The notes beneath the pieces are model-generated. The model was given only the letters and a program-made list of their open reading frames with translations, searched no databases and was not told where the DNA came from. From NCBI GenBank assembly GCA_000953695.1, contig LN554846.1:2736151-2800150 (forward strand): 64,000 nt of DNA, given 5' to 3'. The stretch is from Aliivibrio wodanis. Its GTDB lineage: Bacteria; Pseudomonadota; Gammaproteobacteria; Enterobacterales; Vibrionaceae. Position numbers and translations under genes: made by a program. Of the stretch, positions 30,140 to 41,418 are shown piece by piece. Each line of letters begins with the position of its first letter. The stretch's first letter is position 1.

Positions 30140-30760
30140 TTACTTAGAGTAAAGCTCGACGATCAAGTGTTCGTTGATGTCGGCAGACAAATCAGAACGT
30201 TCAGGAAGACGCTTAAACGTACCTTCCATTTTGCCAGCATCTACTTCAATCCAAGTTGGTTTTTCGCGTTGTTCAGCAACTTCTAGAGCAGCTTTAATAC
30301 GTGATTGCTGTTTAGCTTTTTCACGAATTGAAACAACGTCGTTAGCCGCAACTTTGAAAGAAGGAACGTTAACTACTTTACCATTAACTAGAATAGACTT
30401 ATGGCTAACTAGTTGACGAGATTCAGCACGTGTAGCGCCAAAGCCCATGCGGTAAACTACGTTATCTAGACGACCTTCAAGAAGTTGAAGTAGGTTTTCA
30501 CCTGTGTTGCCTTTAATACGAGCAGCATCTTTGTAGTAGTTACGGAATTGTTTTTCTAGTACGCCATACATACGACGAACTTTTTGCTTCTCACGAAGCT
30601 GAACGCCATACTCAGATAAACGACCGCGACGAGCGCCGTGTACACCTGGAGCGTTATCGATCTTACACTTGGTATCGATCGCACGTACGCCTGATTTAAG
30701 GAATAAATCAGTGCCTTCGCGACGGCTAAGCTTCAGCTTAGGACCCAAATATCTTGCCAT
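30140..30760 (-). CDS. rpsD: 30S ribosomal protein S4
   Basis: 206 residues beginning [21 protein letters not shown]4 nucleates 30S assembly and, in E. coli, represses the alpha operon by binding a pseudoknot at the rpsM start. An S4-type RNA-binding domain is present ([40 protein letters not shown]). Third gene of the alpha operon. Confidence 0.98.
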   Translation of the reverse strand: MARYLGPKLKLSRREGTDLFLKSGVRAIDTKCKIDNAPGVHGARRGRLSEYGVQLREKQKVRRMYGVLEKQFRNYYKDAARIKGNTGENLLQLLEGRLDNVVYRMGFGATRAESRQLVSHKSILVNGKVVNVPSFKVAANDVVSIREKAKQQSRIKAALEVAEQREKPTWIEVDAGKMEGTFKRLPERSDLSADINEHLIVELYSK

Positions 30761-30791
30761 GTTCTTTCTCCAATATTCCTAGAAACGAAAC

Positions 30792-31202
<411 letters not shown>

Positions 31203-31559
31203 TTATTTTTTGATCGGCTTGCGCGGACCTTTACGGGTACGTGCGTTGGTTTTAGTACGCTGTCCACGTAATGGTAGACTGCGACGGTGACGAAGACCAC
31301 GATAACAACCAAGGTCCATAAGACGCTTAATGTTCATCGATACTTCACGACGTAAGTCGCCTTCGACAGTGTATTTGGCAACACCATCACGCAGAATATC
31401 AATCTGCTCATCATTCAGTTCACTGATCTTAACATCTTCAGCAATACCAACTGCAGCTAAAATAGCTTGCGAGCGAGTCTTACCGATGCCGTAGATTGCA
31501 GTCAATGCAATTACAGCGTGTTTATGATCAGGAATGTTAATGCCTGCTATACGGGCCAC
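31203..31559 (-). CDS. rpsM: 30S ribosomal protein S13
   Basis: 118 residues beginning [20 protein letters not shown]; the C-terminal basic tail ([21 protein letters not shown]) contacts P-site tRNA. The start codon is GTG, as in E. coli, where the rpsM GTG is embedded in the S4-binding pseudoknot. First gene of the alpha operon, separated from rpmJ by 149 bases that include a hairpin. Confidence 0.97.
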   Translation of the reverse strand: MARIAGINIPDHKHAVIALTAIYGIGKTRSQAILAAVGIAEDVKISELNDEQIDILRDGVAKYTVEGDLRREVSMNIKRLMDLGCYRGLRHRRSLPLRGQRTKTNARTRKGPRKPIKK

Positions 31560-31652
31560 TATTCACTCCTAGTACTTTTTCTTAAGAAGAGCCGCAACAA
31601 AGCCCGATGAGGATACGTTGCGACTATAACTACTTCTTTTGCACACAAAAGG
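31560..31652 (-). promoter_or_regulatory. Alpha operon leader (probable S4 autoregulatory region)
   Basis: The 93 bases upstream of the rpsM GTG contain complementary segments (CGCAACGTATCC, CATCGGGCTTTGTTGCGGCTC; GTTGCG pairs with CGCAAC). In E. coli S4 represses here through a pseudoknot. The position and the GTG start fit; the exact fold here is inference. Confidence 0.5.
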
Positions 31653-31677
31653 TAGGCCGAGAATAATACTCGGCCTA
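31653..31677 (-). terminator. Hairpin at end of spc operon, before alpha operon
   Basis: TAGGCCGAG-tattatt-CTCGGCCTA is a perfect 9-bp stem followed on the minus strand by CCTTTTGTG. The T tract is short, so termination is probably partial, with some read-through into rpsM. Confidence 0.6.
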
Positions 31678-31708
31678 ACTTAATATATCAAGTAAAAATT
31701 TCTGCTAA

Positions 31709-31822
31709 TTAACCTTGGCGTTGTTTATGCTTTGGTTCAACACAAATTATACGCACAACACCGTTGCGCTTAATAACTTTACAGTTGCGGCAGATTTTCT
31801 TAACGGAAGCACGAACTTTCAT
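31709..31822 (-). CDS. rpmJ: 50S ribosomal protein L36
   Basis: A 37-residue protein, [20 protein letters not shown] then [17 protein letters not shown]. Zinc-ribbon ligands are Cys11, Cys14, Cys27 and His32, so this is the zinc-binding (C+) form. Last gene of the spc operon, 27 bases after secY, in the usual place. Confidence 0.97.
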   Translation of the reverse strand: MKVRASVKKICRNCKVIKRNGVVRIICVEPKHKQRQG

Positions 31823-31849
31823 TGCTAAACTCCGTAAATGGGTCTGAAA

Positions 31850-33181
31850 TTAACGGCCGTAGCCTTTCAGATTAGCTTTTTTCAAAACGGACTCATACTG
31901 CTGAGACATCAGATGAGTCTGAACCTGTGCCATAAAGTCCATGATAACTACAACTACGATTAGTAGGGAGGTTCCGCCAAAATAGAAGCGTACGTTCCAT
32001 GCAATCATCATAAACTCAGGGATCAGACAGATAAAGGTAATATACATCGCACCCGCTAGGGTTAATCGAGTCATAACTTTATCAATATATTTCGTCGTCT
32101 GTTCGCCTGGGCGGATTCCGGGTACGAATGCACCAGACTTCTTCAAGTTATCAGCTGTTTCACGTGGATTAAACACCAACGCTGTATAGAAGAAACAGAA
32201 GAAGATAATTGCTGCTGCATATAGCATTACATATAATGGCTGACCAGGGCTTAACGCCATGGAAACATCAGTTAACCAACCGAATGTTCCTTCACCATTA
32301 CCACCAAACCACTGAGCCAATGTCCCAGGGAATAGTATAATACTAGATGCAAATATTGCAGGAATTACACCAGCCATATTAATTTTAAGTGGCAAGTGAG
32401 TACTTTGAGCTGCAAATACCTTACGGCCTTGCTGACGCTTTGCATAGTTAACGACAATACGACGTTGACCACGCTCCATGAACACTACAAAGTAAATAAC
32501 TGCAAACGATAACACTGCAATTAGTAATAGAAGAAGCACGTGCAGTTCACCTTGACGCGCCTGCTGGATCGTTTCACCGATAGCTGGTGGTAAACCTGCA
32601 ACGATACCTGTGAAAATAATCAAAGATATACCGTTACCGATGCCACGCTCAGTAATTTGTTCGCCTAACCACATTAAAAACATGGTACCAGTTACTAAAC
32701 TTACTGTAGCTGTCAGATAGAACATCATGTCAGGGTTAGCAACTAACCCTGGAATCATGCTTGGTAGACCGGTTGCAATACCAATTGCTTGGAATGTAGC
32801 CAGAACCAAGGTGCCATAACGTGTGTACTGGTTAATCTTACGACGACCAGACTCACCTTCTTTTTTCAATTCAGCTAAAGGTGGATGAACAACTGTTAAC
32901 AGTTGAACAACGATAGATGCCGAAATATACGGCATAATACCTAGAGCAAGAATTGAGGCACGCGACAGTGCACCACCAGAGAACATGTTAAACAGTTCAA
33001 TGATGGTACCCTGCTGCTGTTCGAAAAGATCAGCAAGGACAGCAGCGTCAATCCCAGGAATTGGCACAAATGAGCCTGCTCGGAACACTAAAAGCGCACC
33101 TATAACAAATAACAGACGCGATTTCAGTTCAGCTAGGCCGTTCTGAGCACTATTTACTTCTTTTCCTGGTTTCTTTGCCAT
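31850..33181 (-). CDS. secY: Protein translocase subunit SecY
   Basis: 443 residues with ten membrane segments. SecY is the pore of the SecYEG channel. Visible: cytoplasmic N-terminus then [20 protein letters not shown]-type TM1; the plug region [32 protein letters not shown]; and the functional loops [20 protein letters not shown] and [20 protein letters not shown]. Encoded between rplO (20 bases) and rpmJ in the spc operon. Confidence 0.98.
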   Translation of the reverse strand: MAKKPGKEVNSAQNGLAELKSRLLFVIGALLVFRAGSFVPIPGIDAAVLADLFEQQQGTIIELFNMFSGGALSRASILALGIMPYISASIVVQLLTVVHPPLAELKKEGESGRRKINQYTRYGTLVLATFQAIGIATGLPSMIPGLVANPDMMFYLTATVSLVTGTMFLMWLGEQITERGIGNGISLIIFTGIVAGLPPAIGETIQQARQGELHVLLLLLIAVLSFAVIYFVVFMERGQRRIVVNYAKRQQGRKVFAAQSTHLPLKINMAGVIPAIFASSIILFPGTLAQWFGGNGEGTFGWLTDVSMALSPGQPLYVMLYAAAIIFFCFFYTALVFNPRETADNLKKSGAFVPGIRPGEQTTKYIDKVMTRLTLAGAMYITFICLIPEFMMIAWNVRFYFGGTSLLIVVVVIMDFMAQVQTHLMSQQYESVLKKANLKGYGR

Positions 33182-33201
33182 TGTACCTCATCCTTCGAGG
33201 A

Positions 33202-33636
33202 TTATTCCTCGATCTTACCGCCTGCAGCTTCAATCGCAGCTTTAGCGCCTTTCGTTACGCGTAGACCTTTAACAGTTACAGCTCTAGCGATTTCACCAGA
33301 AAGTACAACTTTCGCGAACACAATGTTCTTAGTGATTACGTTAGCAGCTTTAAGGCTGTTTAGATCGATAACGTTACCTTCAACTTTAGCAAGTTCGCTT
33401 AAACGAACCTCTGCAGTCACTAGGCTCTTACGTGAAGTAAAGCCAAATTTAGGTAAACGTTGTTTCAGAGGCATTTGACCACCTTCAAAACCAACGCGAA
33501 CTTTACCGCCAGAACGTGATTTTTGGCCTTTGTGACCACGGCCACCAGTTTTACCTAGGCCTGAACCGATACCGCGACCTACGCGCTTCTTAGAAGCGTT
33601 AGAACCAGCAGCCGGTGATAGAGTATTCAAAAACAT
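33202..33636 (-). CDS. rplO: 50S ribosomal protein L15
   Basis: 144 residues beginning [20 protein letters not shown] and rich in Gly/Arg/Lys ([20 protein letters not shown]), the L15 signature. Assembly protein of the 50S subunit. It lies 6 bases after rpmD in the spc operon. Confidence 0.98.
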   Translation of the reverse strand: MFLNTLSPAAGSNASKKRVGRGIGSGLGKTGGRGHKGQKSRSGGKVRVGFEGGQMPLKQRLPKFGFTSRKSLVTAEVRLSELAKVEGNVIDLNSLKAANVITKNIVFAKVVLSGEIARAVTVKGLRVTKGAKAAIEAAGGKIEE

Positions 33637-33642
33637 TACTGA

Positions 33643-33822
33643 TTACTCCTCAATATTAACCATATAGCGAACTTTGTTGATCATACCGCGGTTACACGGA
33701 GTATCAGCAATTTCTACTGTATGGTTGATGCGACGAAGACCTAGACCTTTAAGGCACAAAACGTGCTTAGGTAGGCGACCGATAGAGCTTTTAGTCTGAG
33801 TTACTTTGATAGTTTTAGACAT
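33643..33822 (-). CDS. rpmD: 50S ribosomal protein L30
   Basis: A 59-residue protein reading [59 protein letters not shown], clearly L30. Gaps are 5 bases after rpsE and 6 bases before rplO. Confidence 0.97.
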   Translation of the reverse strand: MSKTIKVTQTKSSIGRLPKHVLCLKGLGLRRINHTVEIADTPCNRGMINKVRYMVNIEE

Positions 33823-33827
33823 GGTAC

Positions 33828-34328
33828 TTACTCCGAAATAGATTCAACAGTTAGACCACGCTTAGCAGCTACCATTTCAGGTGACTTAACGCTACTTAGA
33901 CCCGCAATCGTTGCACGAACAACGTTGATTGGGTTAGTAGAGCCATAAGCTTTAGCTAGTACGTTGCGGACACCCACAACTTCTAACACTGCACGCATAG
34001 CACCACCGGCGATGATACCAGTACCTTCTGAAGCAGGTTGCATGTACACTTTAGAACCAGTGTGGCGACCTTTTACAGAATGGTGAAGAGTACCTTCGTT
34101 AAGTGCAATCGTAAACATGTTACGACGTGCTTTTTCCATTGATTTTTGAATCGCTGCAGGTACTTCACGAGCTTTGCCGTAACCGAAACCTACACGACCA
34201 TTACCGTCACCAACAACTGTTAGTGCAGTAAAACTAAAGATTCGACCACCTTTAACCGTTTTAGAAACACGGTTAACAGCAATTAGCTTTTCGTTCAAAT
34301 CTGTAGCTTGTTGTTGTTCTTTAGCCAT
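33828..34328 (-). CDS. rpsE: 30S ribosomal protein S5
   Basis: 166 residues with [20 protein letters not shown] (decoding-fidelity loop), [20 protein letters not shown] and [19 protein letters not shown]. No change typical of spectinomycin resistance stands out in VSKTVKGGR. Spc operon. Confidence 0.98.
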   Translation of the reverse strand: MAKEQQQATDLNEKLIAVNRVSKTVKGGRIFSFTALTVVGDGNGRVGFGYGKAREVPAAIQKSMEKARRNMFTIALNEGTLHHSVKGRHTGSKVYMQPASEGTGIIAGGAMRAVLEVVGVRNVLAKAYGSTNPINVVRATIAGLSSVKSPEMVAAKRGLTVESISE

Positions 34329-34342
34329 CTTCCAACCCTACC

Positions 34343-34696
34343 TTAGAATTTCAGACCAGCTTCGCGAGCAGAATCTGCTAGCGCCGCTACTCGACCGTGG
34401 TATTGGAAACCAGAACGATCGAAAGCAACATTAGTAATGCCTTTTTCGATAGCGCGCTCTGCAATTAGTTTACCAATTGCTTCAGCAGCTGCTTTGTTAC
34501 TAGTATTTCCAACTTGCTCACGGATTGCCTTTTCTACAGTAGAAGCGGCAGCGATAACCTCTGAGCCGTTTGGTGCGATTACCTGAGCATACGTATGACG
34601 CGGAGTACGGTGCACTACAAGGCGAGTTGCACACAGTTCAGCGATCTTACGACGTGCACGTGTAGCACGACGGATGCGAGATGCTTTCTTATCCAT
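34343..34696 (-). CDS. rplR: 50S ribosomal protein L18
   Basis: 117 residues beginning [20 protein letters not shown], with [20 protein letters not shown] at the C-terminus. 5S rRNA-binding protein. Spc operon, 9 bases after rplF. Confidence 0.98.
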   Translation of the reverse strand: MDKKASRIRRATRARRKIAELCATRLVVHRTPRHTYAQVIAPNGSEVIAAASTVEKAIREQVGNTSNKAAAEAIGKLIAERAIEKGITNVAFDRSGFQYHGRVAALADSAREAGLKF

Positions 34697-34705
34697 AGTG
34701 ATACC

Positions 34706-35239
34706 CTACTTCTTCTTAGCTTCTTTAGTACGCACGATTTCATCGGCGTAACGAACACCTTTGCCTTTATAAGGCTCAGGTTTACGGTATGAACGAATAT
34801 CCGCAGCAACTTGACCTACTACTTGCTTATCGCAACCAGTAATGATGATCTCAGTTTGAGTTGGACATTCAGCTTTAATACCTTCCGGAAGAGCGTGCTC
34901 TACTGGATGTGAGAAGCCAAGAGTAAGGCCTACAGCGTTGCCTTTCATAGCAGCACGGTAACCTACACCTTTAAGAGTTAGCTTCTTAGTAAAGCCTTCA
35001 TTTACACCAACAACCATATTGTTTACTAGTGCACGAGCTGTACCAGCTTGTGCCCAAGCATTGGTAACGCCTTCGCGTGGACCAAATACAATAGAGTTAT
35101 CTTCTTGTGAAACAACTACAGCGTCGTTTAGTACGCGAGTTAGTTCACCTTTACCACCTTTAATAGTGATTTCCTGGCCGTTCAGTTTAACTTCTACGCC
35201 AGCAGGAAGAACCACAGGTGCTTTAGCAACACGAGACAT
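34706..35239 (-). CDS. rplF: 50S ribosomal protein L6
   Basis: 177 residues beginning [20 protein letters not shown], with the C-terminal signature [20 protein letters not shown]. Sits near the factor-binding site. Spc operon, 12 bases after rpsH. Confidence 0.98.
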   Translation of the reverse strand: MSRVAKAPVVLPAGVEVKLNGQEITIKGGKGELTRVLNDAVVVSQEDNSIVFGPREGVTNAWAQAGTARALVNNMVVGVNEGFTKKLTLKGVGYRAAMKGNAVGLTLGFSHPVEHALPEGIKAECPTQTEIIITGCDKQVVGQVAADIRSYRKPEPYKGKGVRYADEIVRTKEAKKK

Positions 35240-35251
35240 ATCCTACTCCTA

Positions 35252-35644
35252 TTAAGCTACGTAGCAGATAATTTCGCCACCAAGACCAGCTTTACGCGCA
35301 GCGCGGTCAGACATAAGGCCTTTTGATGTAGAAACAACAGCAATACCAAGACCACCCATAACAGATGGTAACGCGTCGTTCTTCTTGTATACACGAAGAC
35401 CTGGACGAGAAACTCGTTGGATTTGCTCGATAACTGGTTTAGCTTGGAAATACTTAAGAGTGATTTCTAGCTCAGGTTTGATTTCGCCTTCAACAGCGAA
35501 TTCAGCGATGTAGCCTTCAGCTTTAAGAAGTGCAGCAATTGCAACTTTAAGCTTTGAAGAAGGCATTTTAACAGCAACTTTATTTGCTGATTGACCGTTG
35601 CGAACGCGGGTCAGCATATCCGAAATCGGATCTTGCATGCTCAT
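35252..35644 (-). CDS. rpsH: 30S ribosomal protein S8
   Basis: 130 residues with [20 protein letters not shown] and [20 protein letters not shown]-like end ([18 protein letters not shown]). In E. coli S8 is the translational repressor of the spc operon, acting at the rplE start. 29 bases after rpsN. Confidence 0.98.
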   Translation of the reverse strand: MSMQDPISDMLTRVRNGQSANKVAVKMPSSKLKVAIAALLKAEGYIAEFAVEGEIKPELEITLKYFQAKPVIEQIQRVSRPGLRVYKKNDALPSVMGGLGIAVVSTSKGLMSDRAARKAGLGGEIICYVA

Positions 35645-35673
35645 AAGATTTACTCCAAATGATTAAGTGGCAA

Positions 35674-35979
35674 TTACCAGCTAGCCTTACGAAGACCCGG
35701 AATCTCGCCTTTCATGCAAGCTTCGCGAACCTTAATACGGCTTAAACCGAATTTACGTAGGTAACCGTGTGGACGACCAGTTTGGTTGCAACGATTACGC
35801 TGACGAGATGCACTTGAATCACGAGGTAGAGCTTGCAATTTAAGAACTGCATCCCAACGCTCTTCTTCAGAAGCATTTACATCGCTAATTAGAACTTTTA
35901 ACGCAGCACGCTTTTGAGCGAACTGAGAAACAAGTTTTGCACGTTTAGCTTCACGTGCTTTCATAGATTTTTTAGCCAT
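35674..35979 (-). CDS. rpsN: 30S ribosomal protein S14 (zinc-free form)
   Basis: 101 residues beginning [20 protein letters not shown], with [20 protein letters not shown]. The long form lacks the CxxC zinc ribbon of the short S14. Spc operon, 17 bases after rplE. Confidence 0.98.
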   Translation of the reverse strand: MAKKSMKAREAKRAKLVSQFAQKRAALKVLISDVNASEEERWDAVLKLQALPRDSSASRQRNRCNQTGRPHGYLRKFGLSRIKVREACMKGEIPGLRKASW

Positions 35980-35996
35980 AACAGTAACCCTTCACC

Positions 35997-36536
35997 TTAC
36001 TTACGGAATGGGAAGTTAAAGGCAGTCAGCAGAGCACGCCCTTCCGCATCTGTATTCGCTGACGTCGTGATAGTAATATCAAGACCGCGTACACGATCAA
36101 CTTTATCATAGTCGATCTCAGGGAAGATGATTTGCTCGCGAACGCCCATGCTGTAGTTACCGCGTCCGTCAAAAGACTTAGCGCTAACACCACGGAAATC
36201 ACGTACTCGTGGAAGTGCAATAGAGATTAAACGCTCTAAGAATTCCCACATACGTTCGCCACGCAGGGTTACTTTACAACCGATTGGGTAGCCTTCACGG
36301 ATTTTGAAACCAGCAACAGATTTACGTGCTTTTGTAATCAATGGCTTTTGGCCAGAGATAATTGCCATATCGGCAGCAGCGTTTTCTAGTAGCTTCTTAT
36401 CGTTGATTGCTTCACCAACACCCATGTTTAGGGTAATTTTTTCAACCCTAGGGACTTGCATGACGCTCGAGTAGCTGAACTCTTTGGTAAGCTCAGCGAC
36501 TACAGACGACTTGTAGTAATCATGCAGTTTCGCCAT
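35997..36536 (-). CDS. rplE: 50S ribosomal protein L5
   Basis: 179 residues with [40 protein letters not shown] and [20 protein letters not shown]. 5S rRNA-binding protein. In E. coli the first codons of rplE are the S8 repressor site. The start [11 protein letters not shown] is close to the E. coli protein, which would keep that RNA element possible. 27 bases after rplX. Confidence 0.98.
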   Translation of the reverse strand: MAKLHDYYKSSVVAELTKEFSYSSVMQVPRVEKITLNMGVGEAINDKKLLENAAADMAIISGQKPLITKARKSVAGFKIREGYPIGCKVTLRGERMWEFLERLISIALPRVRDFRGVSAKSFDGRGNYSMGVREQIIFPEIDYDKVDRVRGLDITITTSANTDAEGRALLTAFNFPFRK

Positions 36537-36563
36537 AGTAGAACTCCAAATTGCTTCTATCTA

Positions 36564-36881
36564 TTAGTTAGAAATGGTTTCGCCGTTTGATTTGAAGAAA
36601 CGCACTTTTTTGCCTTCTTCAAAACGGAAACCGATACGGTCCGCTTTACCAGTAGCTTCATTGAAGATTGCGATGTTAGAAGCATCAATTGCTGCTTCTT
36701 TCTCAACAATACCACCTTGCTGACCAAGAGCCGGAACTGGCTTTTGGTGCTTTTTCACAAGATTGATACCTTCAACAATAACTTTACCAGTTTCAAGAAC
36801 CTTAGTTACTTTACCTTTCTTGCCTTTATCTTTACCGACAAGAACGATTACTTCGTCATTACGACGGATTTTAGCTGCCAT
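36564..36881 (-). CDS. rplX: 50S ribosomal protein L24
   Basis: 105 residues with a KOW motif ([20 protein letters not shown]) and [20 protein letters not shown]. An early assembly initiator of the 50S subunit. Spc operon, 11 bases after rplN. Confidence 0.98.
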   Translation of the reverse strand: MAAKIRRNDEVIVLVGKDKGKKGKVTKVLETGKVIVEGINLVKKHQKPVPALGQQGGIVEKEAAIDASNIAIFNEATGKADRIGFRFEEGKKVRFFKSNGETISN

Positions 36882-36892
36882 CTGACCGCTCC

Positions 36893-37264
36893 TTACAGAA
36901 CTTCTGGTGCTAGTGAGACAATTTTCATGAATTTCGGGTTACGAAGTTCACGAGTCACTGGACCAAAGATACGTGTACCGACTGGTTGCTCAGTAGTGTC
37001 ATTCAACAATACGCAAGCGTTACGGTCAAAGCGAATGATAGAACCGTCTGGGCGACGAACGCCTTTACGGGTGCGCACTACTACCGCCTTCAGAACATCA
37101 CCTTTTTTAACTTTACCGCGAGGAATTGCTTCCTTAACAGTAACTTTAATGACGTCTCCGATATGTGCATAACGGCGGTGAGAGCCACCCAGGACCTTAA
37201 TACACATTACCTTGCGCGCGCCAGAGTTATCTGCAGCGTCAAGTGTACTTTGCATTTGGATCAT
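36893..37264 (-). CDS. rplN: 50S ribosomal protein L14
   Basis: 123 residues beginning [20 protein letters not shown] with [20 protein letters not shown]. First gene of the spc operon; GGAGCACTAACA precedes the ATG. The 100-base leader to the S10 terminator must hold the spc promoter. Confidence 0.98.
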   Translation of the reverse strand: MIQMQSTLDAADNSGARKVMCIKVLGGSHRRYAHIGDVIKVTVKEAIPRGKVKKGDVLKAVVVRTRKGVRRPDGSIIRFDRNACVLLNDTTEQPVGTRIFGPVTRELRNPKFMKIVSLAPEVL

Positions 37265-37366
37265 TGTTAGTGCTCCGCTAAATATTTAAATAGACCCATC
37301 ACGGGTCGGACTGCCTCTTCAAAAGAGGATGGGGAGTGTATCACCATTCTTTTAATAAAGGTAGTC
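37265..37366 (-). promoter_or_regulatory. spc operon leader / promoter region
   Basis: Between the S10 terminator and rplN the minus strand shows GTGATACACTCC as a possible -10 region (TACACT) but no convincing -35. Two small hairpins follow in the leader: CCTCTT-tt-GAAGAGG and GACCC-gtgat-GGGTC. A promoter is expected here by homology; its exact position is uncertain. Confidence 0.4.
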
Positions 37367-37404
37367 AAAAAATAAACAGCTCCAAAAAAAATTATTGGAG
37401 CTGC
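37367..37404 (-). terminator. Intrinsic terminator at the end of the S10 operon
   Basis: CAGCTCCA-ataattttttt-TGGAGCTG followed by TTTATTTTTTGAC on the minus strand, 31 bases past the rpsQ stop. Confidence 0.85.
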
Positions 37405-37434
37405 TTACATGTATCGCTATCGAATCAGCAAAAA

Positions 37435-37689
37435 TTAAGCTTTTGCTTTTTCAATAATGTTTTCCAGAGTCCAAGACTTAGTCTTAGACAGTGGGCGACA
37501 TTCACGAATCGCAACTAGGTCGCCTAGGCCACACTCGTTGTTTTCATCATGTGCGTGAAGCTTAGTCGTACGCTTGATGTATTTACCGTAGATCGGGTGT
37601 TTCACCATGCGTTCAATAGCAACAACAATAGACTTATCCATTTTGTCGCTAATTACACGACCTTGCATAGTACGAATTTTCTCGCTCAT
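37435..37689 (-). CDS. rpsQ: 30S ribosomal protein S17
   Basis: 84 residues with [40 protein letters not shown] and [15 protein letters not shown]. Last gene of the S10 operon. Its ATG overlaps the rpmC stop (TAATG). Confidence 0.98.
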   Translation of the reverse strand: MSEKIRTMQGRVISDKMDKSIVVAIERMVKHPIYGKYIKRTTKLHAHDENNECGLGDLVAIRECRPLSKTKSWTLENIIEKAKA

Positions 37690-37880
37690 TATGCGCCAGC
37701 CTTCTCATTCAGTAAAGTTTTAACACGTGCGATATCACGACGTACAGCTTTCAGAGTATGAGTTTGCTGTAGTTGACCAGTCGCAGCTTGCATACGCAAG
37801 TTGAACTGTTCACGTAGCAAATTCAAAAGCTCTTCATTTAGCTCTTCAACGTTTTTCTCGCGTAGATCTTGTGCTTTCAT
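37689..37880 (-). CDS. rpmC: 50S ribosomal protein L29
   Basis: 63 residues from the ATG at 37880 ([20 protein letters not shown]), matching the family length. An in-frame GTG one codon upstream lies inside the rplP stop region and is rejected. The ATG overlaps the rplP TGA by one base (TGATG), and its own stop overlaps rpsQ. Sits by the peptide exit tunnel. Confidence 0.97.
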   Translation of the reverse strand: MKAQDLREKNVEELNEELLNLLREQFNLRMQAATGQLQQTHTLKAVRRDIARVKTLLNEKAGA

Positions 37881-38290
37881 CACATCACCTGCTTAGTTAC
37901 AAAAGTAGTTTTGATAGGCAGTTTACGTGCCGCTAGGCGGAACGCTTCACGTGCCAACTCTTCAGGTACGCCGTTCATTTCGTACATAACCTTTCCAGGT
38001 TGGATTTGGGCTACCCAGTACTCAACGTTACCTTTACCCTTACCTTGACGAACTTCAAGCGGTTTTTCTGTGATAGGTTTGTCTGGGAACACACGGATCC
38101 AGATTTGACCTTGACGCTTAATGTGACGCGTCATAGCACGACGTGCCGCTTCAATTTGACGAGCAGTTAGACGACCACGGCCTACAGCTTTAAGACCGAA
38201 TTCGCCGAAGCTCACTTCAGTACCTTTAGCAAGACCACGGTTACGACCAGTCATAACCTTACGGAACTTAGTACGTTTTGGTTGTAGCAT
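37880..38290 (-). CDS. rplP: 50S ribosomal protein L16
   Basis: 136 residues beginning [20 protein letters not shown], with [20 protein letters not shown] and [20 protein letters not shown]. Needed for peptidyl-transferase activity. S10 operon, 11 bases after rpsC. Confidence 0.98.
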   Translation of the reverse strand: MLQPKRTKFRKVMTGRNRGLAKGTEVSFGEFGLKAVGRGRLTARQIEAARRAMTRHIKRQGQIWIRVFPDKPITEKPLEVRQGKGKGNVEYWVAQIQPGKVMYEMNGVPEELAREAFRLAARKLPIKTTFVTKQVM

Positions 38291-38301
38291 CAGTCAGCTC
38301 C

Positions 38302-39000
38302 TTACTTACGGCTTCTACGCTGCTTCTTAGGCTTGTCAGCCTTAGGCTCTACTGCATTAGCAGCTGGCATACCGCCTAGAACTTCACCTTTGAAGATCCA
38401 AACTTTAACGCCGATCACACCATATTGAGTGTGAGCCGAAGAAGTTGCGTAATCAATGTCAGCACGTAAAGTATGTAGAGGTACACGACCTTCACGATAC
38501 CATTCAGAACGTGCGATTTCAGCACCGCCAAGACGGCCGCCTACTTGTACTTTGATGCCTTTCGCGCCTAGACGCATTGCATTTTGTACCGCACGCTTCA
38601 TAGCGCGACGGAACATAACACGACGTTCTAGTTGAGAAGCAATGCTATCAGCTACAAGTTGAGCGTCTAGCTCTGGCTTGCGAACTTCTGCAATGTTGAT
38701 TTGCGCTGGAACACCTGCGATTTTAGCTACGCCTGCGCGTAGTTTTTCTACGTCTTCACCTTTCTTACCGATTACTACGCCTGGACGAGCAGTGTGAATA
38801 GTCACACGGATGCTCTTCGCAGGACGCTCGATAACGATGCGAGATAGAGATGCTTTTTTCAGTTCTTTAGTAAGATACTGACGTACCTTGAAGTCGCCGT
38901 CTAGGTTGTCAGCGAACTCTTGGCTACTAGCAAACCATGTAGCATTCCAAGGCTTAACGATGCCAAGACGAATACCATTAGGATGTACTTTTTGACCCAT
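38302..39000 (-). CDS. rpsC: 30S ribosomal protein S3
   Basis: 232 residues beginning [20 protein letters not shown]. It has a KH domain ([20 protein letters not shown]) and the C-terminal S3 domain ([17 protein letters not shown]) with a basic tail. Helps form the mRNA entry helicase. S10 operon. Confidence 0.98.
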   Translation of the reverse strand: MGQKVHPNGIRLGIVKPWNATWFASSQEFADNLDGDFKVRQYLTKELKKASLSRIVIERPAKSIRVTIHTARPGVVIGKKGEDVEKLRAGVAKIAGVPAQINIAEVRKPELDAQLVADSIASQLERRVMFRRAMKRAVQNAMRLGAKGIKVQVGGRLGGAEIARSEWYREGRVPLHTLRADIDYATSSAHTQYGVIGVKVWIFKGEVLGGMPAANAVEPKADKPKKQRRSRK

Positions 39001-39019
39001 TTGCTTAATCTCCTAGTCT

Positions 39020-39352
39020 TTAACGATCAGCTACAACGATAGTGATGTGGCTTGAACGCTTCAAGATGCGATCTGCACGACCTTTAGCACGAGGCATAAT
39101 ACGCTTCATGATAGGGCCTTCGTCTACGAAGATTTTAGCGACATTTAGATCGTCGATATCTGCACCTTCGTTGTGTTCAGCGTTTGCGATAGCAGACTCA
39201 ACAACTTTCTTAATTAATACTGCAGCTTTTTTGTTGCTGAAAGTAAGAATTTCAAGAGCTTGGTCTACTGATTTCCCACGAATTTGGTCCGCAACTAAGC
39301 GAGCCTTCTGCGGAGAAATGCTGGCAAAACGATGTTTAGCAATAGCTTCCAT
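39020..39352 (-). CDS. rplV: 50S ribosomal protein L22
   Basis: 110 residues beginning [20 protein letters not shown], with the long hairpin region [20 protein letters not shown] that lines the exit tunnel. No deletion of the kind giving macrolide resistance is seen. S10 operon. Confidence 0.98.
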   Translation of the reverse strand: MEAIAKHRFASISPQKARLVADQIRGKSVDQALEILTFSNKKAAVLIKKVVESAIANAEHNEGADIDDLNVAKIFVDEGPIMKRIMPRAKGRADRILKRSSHITIVVADR

Positions 39353-39362
39353 ATTCTACCTC

Positions 39363-39641
39363 CTAACGCTTTTTAGCTTTCTTATCTGCAGCATGGCCGC
39401 GATAAGTACGAGTAGGTGCAAATTCGCCCAGCTTGTGACCAATCATGTCTTCTGTAACGAAAACTGGTACATGCTGGCGACCATTATGGACAGCGATGGT
39501 CAAGTTGATCATAGTTGGAATGATCATTGAACGACGGGACCAAGTCTTAATAGGCTTTTTGTCTCCGCTTTCCACCGCTTTCTCTACCTTCTTCAGCAAG
39601 TGTAGGTCAATAAAAGGACCTTTCTTGAGAGAACGTGGCAT
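39363..39641 (-). CDS. rpsS: 30S ribosomal protein S19
   Basis: 92 residues beginning [20 protein letters not shown], with [20 protein letters not shown] and [21 protein letters not shown]10 operon, 19 bases after rplB. Confidence 0.98.
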   Translation of the reverse strand: MPRSLKKGPFIDLHLLKKVEKAVESGDKKPIKTWSRRSMIIPTMINLTIAVHNGRQHVPVFVTEDMIGHKLGEFAPTRTYRGHAADKKAKKR

Positions 39642-39660
39642 GGCGATTCCTCTTTATAGA

Positions 39661-40485
39661 TTATTTGTTACGACGACGTACAATGTACTTGTCAGTAGAT
39701 TTATTCTTACGAGTCTTGAAGCCCTTAGTTGGCATACCCCAAGGTGATACTGGGTGACGACCGCCTGATGTACGACCTTCACCACCACCATGTGGGTGAT
39801 CAACTGGGTTCATTGCAACACCACGTACAGTTGGACGAACACCGCGCCAGCGTGTAGCACCGGCTTTGCCTAGCTCACGTAGCATGTGTTCAGAATTACC
39901 AACTTCACCGATAGTCGCACGACCTTCAGAAAGAACTTTACGCATTTCACCAGAACGTAGACGTAATGTCACGTAAGCGCCATCACGAGCAATGATTTGT
40001 GCGTATGCACCAGCAGAACGTGCAATTTGCGCGCCCTTACCAGGTTTTAATTCAACACAGTGAACAGTAGAACCTACTGGGATGTTGCGCAATGGTAAGC
40101 AGTTACCTGCTTTGATTGGCGCATCAACACCTGATAATACTGTATCGCCAGCTTGAATGCCTTTAGGTGCGATAATGTAACGACGCTCACCGTCTGCGAA
40201 CAGAACTAGTGCAATATTTGCACTACGGTTTGGATCGTATTCTAAACGTTCAACGATAGCTGGAATGCCATCTTTAGTACGTTTAAAGTCAATTAGACGG
40301 TAGTGTTGCTTATGACCACCACCAACGTGACGTACTGTAATACGACCGTTATTGTTACGACCACCAGATTTAGAGTTTTTCTCTAAAAGAGGTGCGTATG
40401 GCTTACCCTTATGTAGGTCAGCGTTAACGATTTTTACAACGTGACGACGACCAGGGGAAGTCGGCTTACATTTAACAATAGCCAT
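39661..40485 (-). CDS. rplB: 50S ribosomal protein L2
   Basis: 274 residues with [20 protein letters not shown] and the C-terminal signature [20 protein letters not shown], whose His is near the peptidyl-transferase centre. S10 operon, 15 bases after rplW. Confidence 0.98.
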   Translation of the reverse strand: MAIVKCKPTSPGRRHVVKIVNADLHKGKPYAPLLEKNSKSGGRNNNGRITVRHVGGGHKQHYRLIDFKRTKDGIPAIVERLEYDPNRSANIALVLFADGERRYIIAPKGIQAGDTVLSGVDAPIKAGNCLPLRNIPVGSTVHCVELKPGKGAQIARSAGAYAQIIARDGAYVTLRLRSGEMRKVLSEGRATIGEVGNSEHMLRELGKAGATRWRGVRPTVRGVAMNPVDHPHGGGEGRTSGGRHPVSPWGMPTKGFKTRKNKSTDKYIVRRRNK

Positions 40486-40500
40486 TTTTAACTACTCCTG

Positions 40501-40803
40501 TTATTCCGCGCCGCCAACGAAGTCTAGGTCTTGACCTTCTTTCAAGATTACGTACGCTTTTTTCACGTCTGAACGACGGCCTTGGCGTGCACCTTGACGT
40601 TTGGTCTTGCCCTTAGTGATAAGGGTATTTACAGACTTAACTTCAACTTCAAACAACTTTTCTACAGCTGCTTTAATCTCTTTCTTAGTTGCAGTGATTG
40701 CTACTTTGAAAACAATAGTGTTATTGCCTTCAGCAGCCATCGTTGCTTTTTCAGAGATATGTGGGCCACGTAGGACTTTTAGTAGACGCTCTTCACTGAT
40801 CAT
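40501..40803 (-). CDS. rplW: 50S ribosomal protein L23
   Basis: 100 residues with [20 protein letters not shown] and [21 protein letters not shown]23 docks trigger factor and SRP at the exit tunnel. The ATG overlaps the rplD stop by 4 bases (ATGA), so rplW translation is expected to be coupled to rplD, which is frameshifted in this sequence. Confidence 0.98.
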   Translation of the reverse strand: MISEERLLKVLRGPHISEKATMAAEGNNTIVFKVAITATKKEIKAAVEKLFEVEVKSVNTLITKGKTKRQGARQGRRSDVKKAYVILKEGQDLDFVGGAE

Positions 40804-41401
40804 GCCAGCATCTCCTCAACTTGCTTAACTGCAGCAGCAGTCATTAGAACCTTGTTGAATGCAACAAGACTTACTGGATCAATACCAGCAACATCACGTG
40901 CGTCAACTTTATATAGGTTACGAGCAGCTAAGAATAGATTCTCGTCTACTTCGCCAGTTACGATAAGAACATCGTTAAGCTCAAGTTCTTTAAGCTTAGC
41001 AACTAGCTCTTTAGTCTTTGGTGCTTCTACAGAGAAGTTATCAACAACGATCAAACGATCTTGACGAACTAACTCAGAAAGAATGCTCTTTAGAGCACCG
41101 CGGTACATTTTTTGTTTACTTTTAAGCTGTGATCTTGTGGTTTCGCAGCAAAAGTAACACCACCTGAACGCCAGATTGGGCTACGAATCGTACCCGCACG
41201 AGCTCGGCCTGTACCTTTTTGACGCCATGGCTTAGCGCCACCGCCAGATACTTCTGAACGTGTTTTTTGAGCGCGAGTACCTTGACGAGCACCTGCTGCA
41301 TAAGCAACAACTACTTGGTGTACAAGAGCCTCGTTAAACTCACGTCCGAAAGTAGTTTCGGAAACAGTTAGTGCCGCAGCACCTTTAACCATTAGTTCCA
41401 T
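40800..41401 (-). pseudogene. rplD: 50S ribosomal protein L4, frame interrupted by a 1-base homopolymer deletion in this sequence
   Basis: Two frames make up a normal 200-residue L4. The first has [20 protein letters not shown] through [19 protein letters not shown]; the second begins [20 protein letters not shown] and runs to the usual [10 protein letters not shown]. The break lies in an A run (T6 at 41108-41113 on the plus strand). One extra A gives VNKKMYRGAL, matching E. coli. As written, translation would end CTAVL after residue 98 or so. L4 is essential, lines the exit tunnel and represses the S10 operon in E. coli, so true loss is implausible. Either the run is undercalled or slippage on A6 restores the frame. 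Confidence 0.92.
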
Positions 41402-41418
41402 TACATACTCCTAAGACG

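Noticed and set aside
34595-34809. Small plus- and minus-strand frames inside rplR/rplF
   Set aside because: They overlap essential ribosomal genes in other frames and show no conserved features.
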